Origin: Pontibacter harenae
GTDB taxonomy: Bacteria; Bacteroidota; Bacteroidia; Cytophagales; Hymenobacteraceae
Assembly (NCBI RefSeq): GCF_020907245.1
Contig: NZ_JAJJWH010000006.1
Coordinates: forward strand, 62,001-126,000
Reading direction: 5' to 3'
DNA length: 64,000 nt
Every line of letters begins with the position of its first letter. Position 1 is the first letter of the stretch. The notes beneath the pieces were generated by a model. The model did no database searches and was not told where the DNA came from. It saw nothing but the letters and a program-made list of their open reading frames with translations. Positions 7,701 to 15,565 of the stretch are shown here, piece by piece. The position numbers and the translations under genes were made by a program.

Positions 7701-7821
7701 GTTTTCATATGTTATATGTATAAGTACAGCTATAAACCTGTTTGGGTTAGTTTATAGCAAATGGTGTTACAGCTTTTGCCATTCTTTTTGTAGTTTCAGC
7801 ACTTTAAACGGATGTACACAG

Positions 7822-9000
7822 ATGTTAAAGAAGAATACTTTTTTAGGACTGGTGCTTATGCTGACGCTGTTTTCTTGCCAGCAGCAAAAGCATAACAGTG
7901 GCACAGGTCAGCAAACTACTGCCAAAATTTACTACCCTGGCGAAGGCAATGATTGGAAAACCAGAAAGCCAGCGCAGGTAGGCATGGATGCGGCTAAACT
8001 GCAGGAGGCGGTGGAGTGGGCCAAAACGCAGGAAACAACCCAAATGCCTAAAGATTTTTCTACGCAGGAGGAGATTTTTGGTAAAATGCTTGGACCTTTG
8101 CCTGCCGAGAGAGCCAGCACTAACGGCATCATCTTAAAAGACGGTTACATTGTGGCCGAATGGGGCGATACCAAGCGTGCCGATCCGACTTATAGTGTAG
8201 CCAAAAGCTTTCTTTCTACTTTATTGGGTGTTACTGTAGACCGTGGCTTTATCAAAGACATAAAAGATCCCGTTGCTAACTATGTCAACGACGGAGGGTA
8301 CGATTCGGAGCAGAACCGCAAAGTGACCTGGGAGCACCATGCGCGGCAGACAAGCGAGTGGGAGGGAGAACTCTGGGGTAAAAAACATGATTTTGTAGGC
8401 AAGGAAGAATATGGCAGGGGCGAACGAAAACCACGTGCGTTGCAGGAACCAGGCACCTATTACGAGTATAATGATGTGCGCATAAATCGCCTTGCCTTAT
8501 CGCTGCTGCGTGTGTGGCGTAGACCTTTGCCAGAGCTGCTGAAGCAGGAGGTAATGAACCCAATTGATGCTTCGGATACGTGGCGCTGGGTGCCTTACGA
8601 TAACTCTTATGCAGTAGTGGAGGGCAGAAGAATGCCTTCTGTTAGCGGCGGTACACGCTGGGGTGGCGGCCTTTGGATTAACACTCGTGATGAAGCTCGT
8701 TTCGGCTACCTGTTCCTGCGCAATGGCCAGTGGCGCGATAAACAAATTGTATCGGAAGAGTGGGTAAAGGAAGCTACAACTGAGCATGGTCCTGTAGGTC
8801 CTGACTACGGCTACCTGTGGTGGCTAAACACCGAGGGTAAAGCCTGGCCTGATGCACCGCGTACAAGTTATGCCGCCCTTGGTGCGGGTCAAAATACTAT
8901 TTGGATTGATCCTGAACATGACATCGTGGTAGTGTGGCGCTGGCACAACGGTAACCCAAATGAGCTGATAAAGCGAGTGCTAGCGGCAGTGAAGGAGTAA
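7822..9000 (+). CDS. Serine hydrolase lipoprotein, beta-lactamase/esterase family
   Basis: This 392-residue class C beta-lactamase-like (Pfam Beta-lactamase) protein begins with a lipoprotein signal ending LTLFSC. The serine-lysine motif is S-V-A-K in PTYSVAKSFLSTLLG, the Tyr motif is in TYYEYNDVRINRLALSLL, and a C-terminal block GAGQNTIWIDPEHDIVVVWRW takes the place of the KTG strand. Such proteins act as esterases, D-aminopeptidases or PBPs of unknown substrate; true beta-lactam hydrolysis is not implied. The longer open frame adds 41 residues without a signal, so the ATG at 7822 is chosen. It is a single-gene unit followed by its own terminator. Confidence 0.85.
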   Translation: MLKKNTFLGLVLMLTLFSCQQQKHNSGTGQQTTAKIYYPGEGNDWKTRKPAQVGMDAAKLQEAVEWAKTQETTQMPKDFSTQEEIFGKMLGPLPAERASTNGIILKDGYIVAEWGDTKRADPTYSVAKSFLSTLLGVTVDRGFIKDIKDPVANYVNDGGYDSEQNRKVTWEHHARQTSEWEGELWGKKHDFVGKEEYGRGERKPRALQEPGTYYEYNDVRINRLALSLLRVWRRPLPELLKQEVMNPIDASDTWRWVPYDNSYAVVEGRRMPSVSGGTRWGGGLWINTRDEARFGYLFLRNGQWRDKQIVSEEWVKEATTEHGPVGPDYGYLWWLNTEGKAWPDAPRTSYAALGAGQNTIWIDPEHDIVVVWRWHNGNPNELIKRVLAAVKE

Positions 9001-9018
9001 GAAGAAGTTGATATGAAG

Positions 9019-9053
9019 AAGGAGGTGATTTAAACAAGCACCTCCTTTTTTTA
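9019..9053 (+). terminator. Terminator of the serine hydrolase gene
   Basis: AAGGAGGTG (9019-9027) pairs with CACCTCCTT (9039-9047) and is followed by a T-run. Confidence 0.8.
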
Positions 9054-9325
9054 TGTCTCTATTGAAGTCAAGGATTGATTCTCATGCGTAACTCACTGCT
9101 GCGAACCTCCAGATACGTGACTAGTAACAATGTGGTGTATGCGACTCCACGGCCTCGCAGAGGCCAACAAAGGCTGCTCAGTTTGCTTTGTCTCCTGTTA
9201 AAAGAAGAAAGTGCGAATCTGAAGATACATGCCTACCCTAAAGTCAAAAGATAGTTAACGTGCCAGGATGAGGTTGAACAGCAACAGCCTACAGTCATCT
9301 TTAACAAAAGGAAGTAACCTAAAAC

Positions 9326-9359
9326 AAAACAGCCACCCCAAATAAGAGGTGGCTGTTTT
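9326..9359 (-). terminator. Terminator of the TolB/amidohydrolase gene
   Basis: AAAACAGCCACC pairs with GGTGGCTGTTTT over 12 bp around a 10-base loop. Read on the minus strand it ends in a T-rich run, 20 bases beyond the stop codon. Confidence 0.8.
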
Positions 9360-9381
9360 ACTAACTATGTATATTTACATA

Positions 9382-12300
9382 TTAATGGCGGCAGGAGCAG
9401 TGGTCTCCAGCAATGCCTAGGTGGCTGGTGTCGGTGCCTTCGTGCCAGTCGAATGCGGAGGCCGTTTTACTGTTTTCCCAGTAGAACTTGCCAGGCTTGC
9501 GCTCGTGGTTTCCTGTTTCGGCCATTGTCTCGGCATCGTACAGGCGGCCGTTTACCATCGTATATTTTACAAACTCCGAGTTTTGTATATTCTCCAGCGG
9601 GTTCTTGTCCAGCACGATCAGGTCGGCTAATTTGCCTGTTTCCAGCGAACCGATTTCTTTACCCATGCCCAGGTACTCTGCACCGTTCAGTGTGGCTGCG
9701 CGAAGTGCTTCAAGGTTGCTCATGCCGCCTTGCTGCAGCATCCAAAGTTCCCAGTGTGCTCCTAAGCCTTGCAACTGACCGTGTGCACCTAAGTTTACTT
9801 TTACGCCAGCATCTGTTAAGGCTTTGCAGGCCCTGGATACTGCTATGTAGCCATTCTGATATTCTTCTTCTGGCACCTGCGTCACAAACCTGGAACGGCC
9901 ATCGATTACGGAGCGAGGCGTAAAGCGGAGCAGGCGCTCTTTCTCCCACACTTTGGTATTTTGGTACCAGTAATACTCTCCATTGGCAGCTCCATAATTC
10001 ACAATCAGGGTAGGTGTGTAGCCTGTTCCGCTAGCTTTCCATAGTTCTAGCACGTCTTTGTACAGCGGAGCAATCGGAATGTTATGTTCTACACCTGAGT
10101 GTCCGTCCATTACCATTGTCATGTTATGGAAGAAAGTGGAGCCTCCTTCTGGCACAACTGTCATGTCCAGTTCTCGGGCTGCCTGTATTACCTGCTGGCG
10201 CTGCTCACGGCGTGGCTGGTTATAGCTTTTTACAGAAAAACCTCCCGCTGCCTTAATGCGACGCAGGTGCGAGCGGGCATCGTCCAGGTTGTTGATAACG
10301 GCTTTGAAATTACCATCTGCTCCGTAAAGCACAGTACCTGTAGAAAAAATACGCGGCCCAACCATCGCTCCCGACTTCACTGCTTCAGATTGGCTGAATA
10401 CCATCTCGGTAGTAGAAGATGGGTCATGGGTGGTGGTGACGCCGTAGGCCAGGTTTGCATAGTAGGCCCATTGCTTTTTCGGACTAATACCCAAGCGGAA
10501 CGTACCCATGTGTGCATGCACATCCACAATGCCTGGCATAATGGTCTTGCCTGATGCATCCACTATTTTGGCATCTTTCGGTACCTGCACATTTTTACCT
10601 ACAGCCACAATACGGTTGCCCTCTACTACTATGGTACCGCCTTCAATCACCTCATCGCCTTTCATGGTAATGATGCGGGCATTGGTGAAGGCTATCTTGC
10701 CTTCGGGTATATCGGTGTTGAGCACCAAGCCAATTTTAGTGCCTGTGGTATCTATGGCTGGCAGGTTCTCGGGTGCGCCCTCCACAAACTTAAAGCGGTC
10801 TTTGAGTTCATTGCTAAAGTACTCATCGCCCAACACCCAGTTTATCTTTTTGCTATCAGAAGACCAATGTATACTGGTGCCAGCGTCGCGGGTGAAGCGT
10901 GCTACAGGTACAGCTTTTGTGTCAGCACTTAAATCCAGGGCACCGCCGTTTGATGTAAGCGGTACAATGTAGCCGTTAAACATTTCTACAAAGGCCAGCC
11001 ACTTGTTGTCGGGGCTAGGCAGGAACTCGGTAGTATATTTAGATACATAATGGGTTACTTCCTCTTTGCCCTGCAAGTTTATGCTTTTAAAAGCTGCCTT
11101 ACCGCCTTCTGAATCTGTAAAGAAAATACGGTCGGAAGTAGTGTTGAAAACAGGGGAGGAACCGTTTTTAGTTACCAGTACAGGTTCGCCTCCATTTACT
11201 GGCATATAAAAGATACCTTTCACTTTTCCGTAGGCGTAGCCCATATGGTTATTACCGCCCTCGCGGGTGTACACAATGTGCTTACCATTTGGCGAGAAAG
11301 AAGGGGAAGTATAAAAACCTTTTTCTGTTGTCAGCTTAGTAGGTTTCGCGTTTTTCTTACGAAGGTCCAGTTTCATCAGCGTGCCGTAGTTCTCATCATC
11401 CCAGGTCGTATAAACAAGCGTTTTTCCGTCAGGCGAGAAAGCAGGATAGAACTCAAAGTCCTGGCTACTGGTAAGACGCTCTGGCTTGCCGTTTGGCAAT
11501 TCTTTTTTGTAGATATATCCCGCAGCATTAAATACCAGCGTCTTACCATCTGGCGAAGTTACAGCATGGCGAATAGCTTTGGCGGCAAACTGCTTGGGAG
11601 AAATCCCATCCTTGCTGAAATCGTGGCGAACGGCATCAGTAATAGTATGTGTAGCGGTAGCCTCAAAAGGTATGTTAGTTACTTTTTGAGTAGCGACATC
11701 TACTTTATTGATTTTGCCACCAGCCCAGAACACAAGGCTCTTGTTGTCAGGTGTCCAGGAGAAGTTCGGGTATACTCCAAATATTGCCCAGGCTTCCTGC
11801 TGGTCGTGGTTTAGCTTATCGTGTATTGGCCATTCTTCACCAGTTTTCAAGTCGTGGATAAACAGCACCGATTTGGTACGCACCCGACGCACAAAAGCCA
11901 GCAGTTTGCCATCAGGCGAAATAGCAGGACGCACAGAACCACCGTTACCAGTTACCACATTCTCGATCTCACCAGTGTTGCGGTCTACGCGGCGGATAAC
12001 ATATATCTGCCCGTTCGGGTCTTTGTTATATTGGAAGGTGCTGCCACCACTCATATCCTCCGAAAAGTACAAATACTTCCCATCTGGCGATACAAAAGGC
12101 TCGCCTGCATCCTGCTGGTCGTTTTTACGCTTGGTTAGTTGAATGCCGCTGCCGCCTGTTTTATGGTACATCCACATTTCGCCAGCGCCCAGCGAACGGG
12201 TAGCGGTAAAATGTTTGCGGGCAATTAAGTATTCTCCGTCAGGTGTCCAAACAGCATTATTCAGCAGTCTAAAGTTCTCGTTGGTGATTTGTTTGGCATC

Positions 12301-12678
12301 AGAGCCATCACGCTTCATGATCCAAATGTTATCGCCGCCACCTTTATCGGAAGTATAGGAAATATACTTGCCATCGGGGCTGAAGCGTGGCTGTACTTCG
12401 TAGGCGTGCCCACCCGATAGTTGCCTTGCCTTGCCGCCCGTCATAGGCATAATGTAAATATCACCCATCAAATCAAATACAATTTCTTTACCGTCTGGGC
12501 TCACATCCACACTCATCCAGGTGCCTTCGTCGGTGGTGAGGGTGATTTCTTTCTGCGGTCCGTGGGCATCTTCCACCTTCCACTTCGTATCTTCTTTTTT
12601 ATCCTGAGCATAAGTTGCACCAACTGGCAGGGCTAGTGCCGCTGCCAATAGCAAACTCAGGTAAGGGCGTTTATTCAT
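9382..12678 (-). CDS. TolB-type beta-propeller / amidohydrolase fusion, secreted
   Basis: This 1098-residue exported protein has a signal peptide (LLLAAALALPVGATYAQ). The N-terminal two thirds carry many PD40/WD40-like TolB blades, each with an (F/V)SPDGK core (SPDGKEIVF, SPDGKYISY, TPDGEYLIA, SPDGKLLAF). The C-terminal third (about 670-1060) is an amidohydrolase with the metal motif IVDVHAHMG, the conserved Lys region SVKSYNQPRR, a His in VEHNIPIAPL and AHGQ...GLGAHWE. Metal-dependent hydrolysis of a peptide-like or cyclic amide substrate in the periplasm is the family expectation. The chain ends in an unusual Cys/His tail, DHCSCRH. A single-gene transcript is likely, with a promoter at 12713-12720. 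Confidence 0.85.
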   Translation of the reverse strand: MNKRPYLSLLLAAALALPVGATYAQDKKEDTKWKVEDAHGPQKEITLTTDEGTWMSVDVSPDGKEIVFDLMGDIYIMPMTGGKARQLSGGHAYEVQPRFSPDGKYISYTSDKGGGDNIWIMKRDGSDAKQITNENFRLLNNAVWTPDGEYLIARKHFTATRSLGAGEMWMYHKTGGSGIQLTKRKNDQQDAGEPFVSPDGKYLYFSEDMSGGSTFQYNKDPNGQIYVIRRVDRNTGEIENVVTGNGGSVRPAISPDGKLLAFVRRVRTKSVLFIHDLKTGEEWPIHDKLNHDQQEAWAIFGVYPNFSWTPDNKSLVFWAGGKINKVDVATQKVTNIPFEATATHTITDAVRHDFSKDGISPKQFAAKAIRHAVTSPDGKTLVFNAAGYIYKKELPNGKPERLTSSQDFEFYPAFSPDGKTLVYTTWDDENYGTLMKLDLRKKNAKPTKLTTEKGFYTSPSFSPNGKHIVYTREGGNNHMGYAYGKVKGIFYMPVNGGEPVLVTKNGSSPVFNTTSDRIFFTDSEGGKAAFKSINLQGKEEVTHYVSKYTTEFLPSPDNKWLAFVEMFNGYIVPLTSNGGALDLSADTKAVPVARFTRDAGTSIHWSSDSKKINWVLGDEYFSNELKDRFKFVEGAPENLPAIDTTGTKIGLVLNTDIPEGKIAFTNARIITMKGDEVIEGGTIVVEGNRIVAVGKNVQVPKDAKIVDASGKTIMPGIVDVHAHMGTFRLGISPKKQWAYYANLAYGVTTTHDPSSTTEMVFSQSEAVKSGAMVGPRIFSTGTVLYGADGNFKAVINNLDDARSHLRRIKAAGGFSVKSYNQPRREQRQQVIQAARELDMTVVPEGGSTFFHNMTMVMDGHSGVEHNIPIAPLYKDVLELWKASGTGYTPTLIVNYGAANGEYYWYQNTKVWEKERLLRFTPRSVIDGRSRFVTQVPEEEYQNGYIAVSRACKALTDAGVKVNLGAHGQLQGLGAHWELWMLQQGGMSNLEALRAATLNGAEYLGMGKEIGSLETGKLADLIVLDKNPLENIQNSEFVKYTMVNGRLYDAETMAETGNHERKPGKFYWENSKTASAFDWHEGTDTSHLGIAGDHCSCRH

Positions 12679-12712
12679 GTTATGTATTTGAACAGTAGAT
12701 TAGTTTTAATTT

Positions 12713-12720
12713 CAAATTTA
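12713..12720 (-). promoter_or_regulatory. -7 promoter element for the TolB/amidohydrolase gene
   Basis: On the minus strand this reads TAAATTTG (TAnnTTTG), 34 bases before the ATG. Confidence 0.5.
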
Positions 12721-12864
12721 AGAATTTTATAAATACCCCCTCCCCTAAAAACAGGGAAAGAAGCTTAGTTGATGTTATTCTAGGCAGCATTATAGTAAGG
12801 CCAGTTACATTTGTGGGTAAAGGATTTTACTGAAGAGTGGAGCTGGTTGTAAAGTAAAGCTTCT

Positions 12865-12934
12865 CTCTTTGTCATCCTGAAAAGATCTTGTTCGGAGGGA
12901 GGTTAAGCAGTAATATAGCACAATGACAAAAGAG
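12865..12934. repeat. MITE-like GTCATC inverted-repeat element, second copy
   Basis: The ends CTCTTTGTCAT and ATGACAAAAGAG pair except for one base. The interior CCTGAAAAGATCTTG resembles the dispersed GTCATyCTGA...AGATCT elements of this phylum and the copy at 2545-2623. Confidence 0.55.
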
Positions 12935-12972
12935 TTCTTTAGCTCTTTTCCCGCTTTCAAGAGAGGGGCTGT

Positions 12973-13515
12973 CTACTCCACTTCAAAAGAAGTGGGCAAC
13001 TTAAAGCTCAATGGCTTACTGTGGTTGTGTATCTGGCTAAGGAAGCCATCCAGCTCGGCTTTGTACTCCAGGTGATAGTCCTCGTGAAGGTTCTTTTTAA
13101 TTAGCTGTGTGGTGCGCAGTAGCAGCCGTGCCGAGGCAGTATAAAAGCTTTTATAAAAGCTGTCGAACTGGCCTGTGTAGTTATCGAAAATCAGTCGCAA
13201 CAGGTACAGGTGCAGTTCTACTTCTGATTTTTTATCTTTGGTTATGCGTTTGAAACGGGCTATTTCTTTTATGGCTTTGCGAAGGGCTTTAGCGAGAGCC
13301 TTGCTTAGGCTGCGGCCACTTGCATTCACCATAAGCTCCTGGATTTTGTTTGCGTGCAGCTCAAACATTTCCTCCAGCGTCAGTTCGCCTAACTCGTACA
13401 ACAACAGGTCGTACAGTTCTGCATCGCGTTTGGCGGCCTTTAAAATAATTGCTTCTTTTTCTTTGTCGCCTAGTTGGCGGACGGCCTGCTTAAAAGAAGA
13501 CGAAACAGTAGGCAT
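12973..13515 (-). CDS. Hypothetical helical protein (unknown family)
   Basis: A 180-residue cytosolic protein without signal or membrane segment. It is Lys/Leu/Glu/Ala-rich and reads as almost entirely helical; a strongly basic stretch SKALAKALRKAIKEIARFKRITKDKK (given in parts: SKALAKALRKAIKE, then IARFKRITKDKK) lies near the middle. I do not recognise the family. It begins 1 base after the stop of the upstream nucleotidyltransferase gene, so the two are almost certainly one operon and may function together. No catalytic motif is visible. Confidence 0.7.
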   Translation of the reverse strand: MPTVSSSFKQAVRQLGDKEKEAIILKAAKRDAELYDLLLYELGELTLEEMFELHANKIQELMVNASGRSLSKALAKALRKAIKEIARFKRITKDKKSEVELHLYLLRLIFDNYTGQFDSFYKSFYTASARLLLRTTQLIKKNLHEDYHLEYKAELDGFLSQIHNHSKPLSFKLPTSFEVE

Positions 13516-13516
13516 G

Positions 13517-14128
13517 TTATTGAGGCAGGTTCTGTAGGTCGAGCAGGTCTTGTTGGCGGGCGGTGGCTTTTTTATTTTCCTTTAAATCCTGTAGGCTAAT
13601 AAAATGTACAGTGTTCCCATCAATTACTGCAGTTTTCTTTCTTTCCCAGCAAGCTGTAAAATCCACGCCCTCTAAGCCTGTTGCTATATCAATGCGGTTT
13701 GGTGGGTAACCCAATTGCGTTACTACGCCAGGTGTGGTCAGGTCTTCTGAGGTAATCTGATTGTCGTTATAGCCGTACTCCTCTAGTGCGTGGAGCACAC
13801 AAGCAGCATTTGCTTCTGAAGGGTTTATCCAAATATCAATATCGCCAGTATAGCGCGGATAACCATTATATGCCACTGCAAAGCCTCCTGCTACCATGTA
13901 TTCAGCTTTGCAGCTATTCAAAATCTTTATAAAATCCAGAAAGTTTGTTTGCAGCTCCATACCCTTTAAAATGCTGTACTGTTTGCGCAGGTAAGCTATG
14001 GCATCTATACGTGCAGTAGCAGACTGTGCAAGCCAGTACGATAAATCATCGTTGCTGTCCGACAATTTCTTTTTTGTAACGACGCTGGCTGTCGGTTGTG
14101 GCCGCGCGCTGCTGATTTTATTAGGCAT
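13517..14128 (-). CDS. Nucleotidyltransferase (DUF6036/AbiEii-like) with fused N-terminal partner
   Basis: Residues from about Met57 onward form a minimal nucleotidyltransferase: MVAGGFAVAYNGYPRYTGDIDIW gives the GG helix start (81-82) and the D-x-D pair Asp96/Asp98. A third acidic position is possible in PPNRIDIATGLEGVDF. The first 56 residues contain DDLSYWLAQSATARIDAIAYLRKQY, which looks like the small separate protein that commonly precedes such enzymes (YW...ARxEAVEYLR type). Here both are one frame. Such pairs are often treated as toxin-antitoxin-like, but the activity is unproven. The next gene starts 1 base after its stop. Confidence 0.75.
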   Translation of the reverse strand: MPNKISSARPQPTASVVTKKKLSDSNDDLSYWLAQSATARIDAIAYLRKQYSILKGMELQTNFLDFIKILNSCKAEYMVAGGFAVAYNGYPRYTGDIDIWINPSEANAACVLHALEEYGYNDNQITSEDLTTPGVVTQLGYPPNRIDIATGLEGVDFTACWERKKTAVIDGNTVHFISLQDLKENKKATARQQDLLDLQNLPQ

Positions 14129-14473
14129 TTTGTCGATTTTACTTTGAACAAGAAGAGCTATAACACGATCAGCAGAAATTTATATAGCAACCGCATAGCA
14201 GTTGCTACTGCAAAGTAACTAAAATATAGGCTTTCTACAAAGCAGTATAATTACTTTTAGCCTTAAATAAACGCAATTCCTGTTTTGTAAATGCACTACA
14301 ATTTTTCCTCACCTTACTCATAAAAGAGATGCGTCTTTAAAGCCTTATTAGCTGTAGAACGGAATTTTAAACCAACTCAGTATGTTTTATAACAGTACCA
14401 AAAGCAGAAGTCCTAACCTGTATTTATGGCACATGTGCTTCATTTAGTACGTTTAAATTTATAAATTTGCACT
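14129..14473. other. Divergent intergenic region before clpS
   Basis: AT-rich, no gene. The clpS -7 element (14462-14469) lies at its right end. I found no clear promoter for the minus-strand nucleotidyltransferase gene. Confidence 0.5.
14462..14469 (+). promoter_or_regulatory. -7 element directly in front of clpS
   Basis: TAAATTTG matches TAnnTTTG and ends only 4 bases before the clpS ATG, so transcription probably starts at or next to the start codon (leaderless or near-leaderless mRNA). Confidence 0.55.
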
Positions 14474-14755
14474 ATGGATATTGGAACAGAGATTTTACAG
14501 CAGGAAGACGTCGCCGTTCTGGAGGAAACAACAGACCTTCGGAATTTGGTGGTATATAATGATGATGTGAATACATTTGATCATGTGATCGAAACGCTCA
14601 TTAGAGTATGCGGACATACTGCCGAGCAGGCTGAGCAGTGCACTTTACTCATACATTACAAAGGTAAGTGTACGGTAAAAGTTGGATCCTACGAGGAGTT
14701 GGTAGGTATGTGCACCGCCCTGCATGATAAGGATCTTTCTGCCGATATCGAGTAA
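14474..14755 (+). CDS. clpS: ClpS, ATP-dependent Clp protease adaptor
   Basis: The 93-residue protein has the ClpS core: NLVVYNDDVNTFDHVIETLI with the substrate-gate Asn-Asp-Asp, AEQCTLLIHYKGKCTVKVGSYEEL and a terminal helix. It delivers N-degron substrates to ClpA/ClpC-ClpP. The short acidic N-terminal extension (about 22 residues) is normal and needed for delivery in studied ClpS proteins. recR starts 14 bases downstream in the same direction, so they form an operon. A -7 element 4 bases before the ATG suggests a leaderless message. Confidence 0.93.
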   Translation: MDIGTEILQQEDVAVLEETTDLRNLVVYNDDVNTFDHVIETLIRVCGHTAEQAEQCTLLIHYKGKCTVKVGSYEELVGMCTALHDKDLSADIE

Positions 14756-14769
14756 CACCAGAAACTTGA

Positions 14770-15378
14770 ATGAATTTCCCGTCGAAGTTAATTGAGAACG
14801 CTGTAGAGGAGCTGGCGAAGCTGCCAGGCGTTGGTCGGAAGACTGCGCTCCGTTTAGCTTTACATTTACTTAAAGAAGAATCTGAAGATACTTTTTCGCT
14901 TGCCGAGTCGCTGGTAAAAATGCGTACAGAGGTAAAGCATTGCAAAGAATGCAATAATATTTCGGACACAGAAGTGTGCAGCATCTGCGCTAACCCATTG
15001 CGCGAACGCAGCTTGCTTTGTGTGGTGAGCGATATACGCGATGTGATTGCCATCGAGAATACAGCTCAATATAGAGGGTTGTATCATGTGTTAGGCGGTG
15101 TTATCTCTCCCATAGAAGGTGTTGGACCTTCCGACCTGCATATAGATTCGCTGCTTGAGCGCTTGCCTAACTCAGAAGTTAAAGAAATACTTTTAGCTAT
15201 CAGTCCTACCATGGAAGGTGATACTACAGCCTTTTACCTGACACGTAAGCTGCGCGATATGGATGTACGTATTACCACTATTGCGCGTGGCGTGCCTGTG
15301 GGAGGAGAACTGGAGTATACTGATGAAATAACTCTTGGCCGAAGTATAGTAGAGCGTACAGCTTACGGTAGAATATAG
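14770..15378 (+). CDS. recR: RecR, recombination mediator protein
   Basis: The 202-residue protein has all RecR parts: the helix-hairpin-helix LAKLPGVGRKTALRLALHLL, the C4 zinc finger CKECNNISDTEVCSIC, the Toprim domain with LLCVVSDIRDVIAIE and ISPTMEGDTTAFYL, and the Walker-B-like C-terminal segment with ITTIARGVPVGGELEY. It works with RecO/RecF to load RecA at gaps. The length is standard. The clpS-recR pair shares a transcript that ends at the hairpin just downstream. Confidence 0.95.
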   Translation: MNFPSKLIENAVEELAKLPGVGRKTALRLALHLLKEESEDTFSLAESLVKMRTEVKHCKECNNISDTEVCSICANPLRERSLLCVVSDIRDVIAIENTAQYRGLYHVLGGVISPIEGVGPSDLHIDSLLERLPNSEVKEILLAISPTMEGDTTAFYLTRKLRDMDVRITTIARGVPVGGELEYTDEITLGRSIVERTAYGRI

Positions 15379-15396
15379 AACAAAGGAGTTTGAGAT

Positions 15397-15437
15397 GAAA
15401 AAGAGGAGCAGGATTTTCATCCTGCTCCTCTTTTTCA
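15397..15437 (+). terminator. Terminator of clpS-recR
   Basis: GAAAAAGAGGAGCAGGAT and ATCCTGCTCCTCTTTTTC form a perfect 18-bp stem with a 4- to 5-base loop and a T-run at the 3' side. Confidence 0.9.
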
Positions 15438-15565
15438 TTTACTCTGAGTTTAGTTTTAGGCTAACTTTATATGCTTTTTTATATCCAAAAATTTATAAAT
15501 ATCGTAATGTATTAAAAAAATACACTATATGTATATATACGTGATTGGTAAAGTGTAAGAAGCAT

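Larger units (their letters stand above)
9001..9381. other. Gap between convergent genes holding two terminators
   Basis: No gene seen. The plus-strand terminator of the serine hydrolase lies at the left end and the minus-strand terminator of the amidohydrolase at the right end. The 270 bases between them show no repeat or conserved motif that I can recognise. Confidence 0.6.
12679..12972. other. Intergenic stretch with repeats and a promoter
   Basis: It contains the minus-strand -7 element at 12713-12720, an eroded CCCCTCC repeat at 12733-12756 and a GTCATC inverted-repeat element at 12865-12934. AAGAG/CTCTT bases near 12928-12960 may help terminate the minus-strand transcript of the gene at 12973. 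No gene is visible. Confidence 0.55.
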
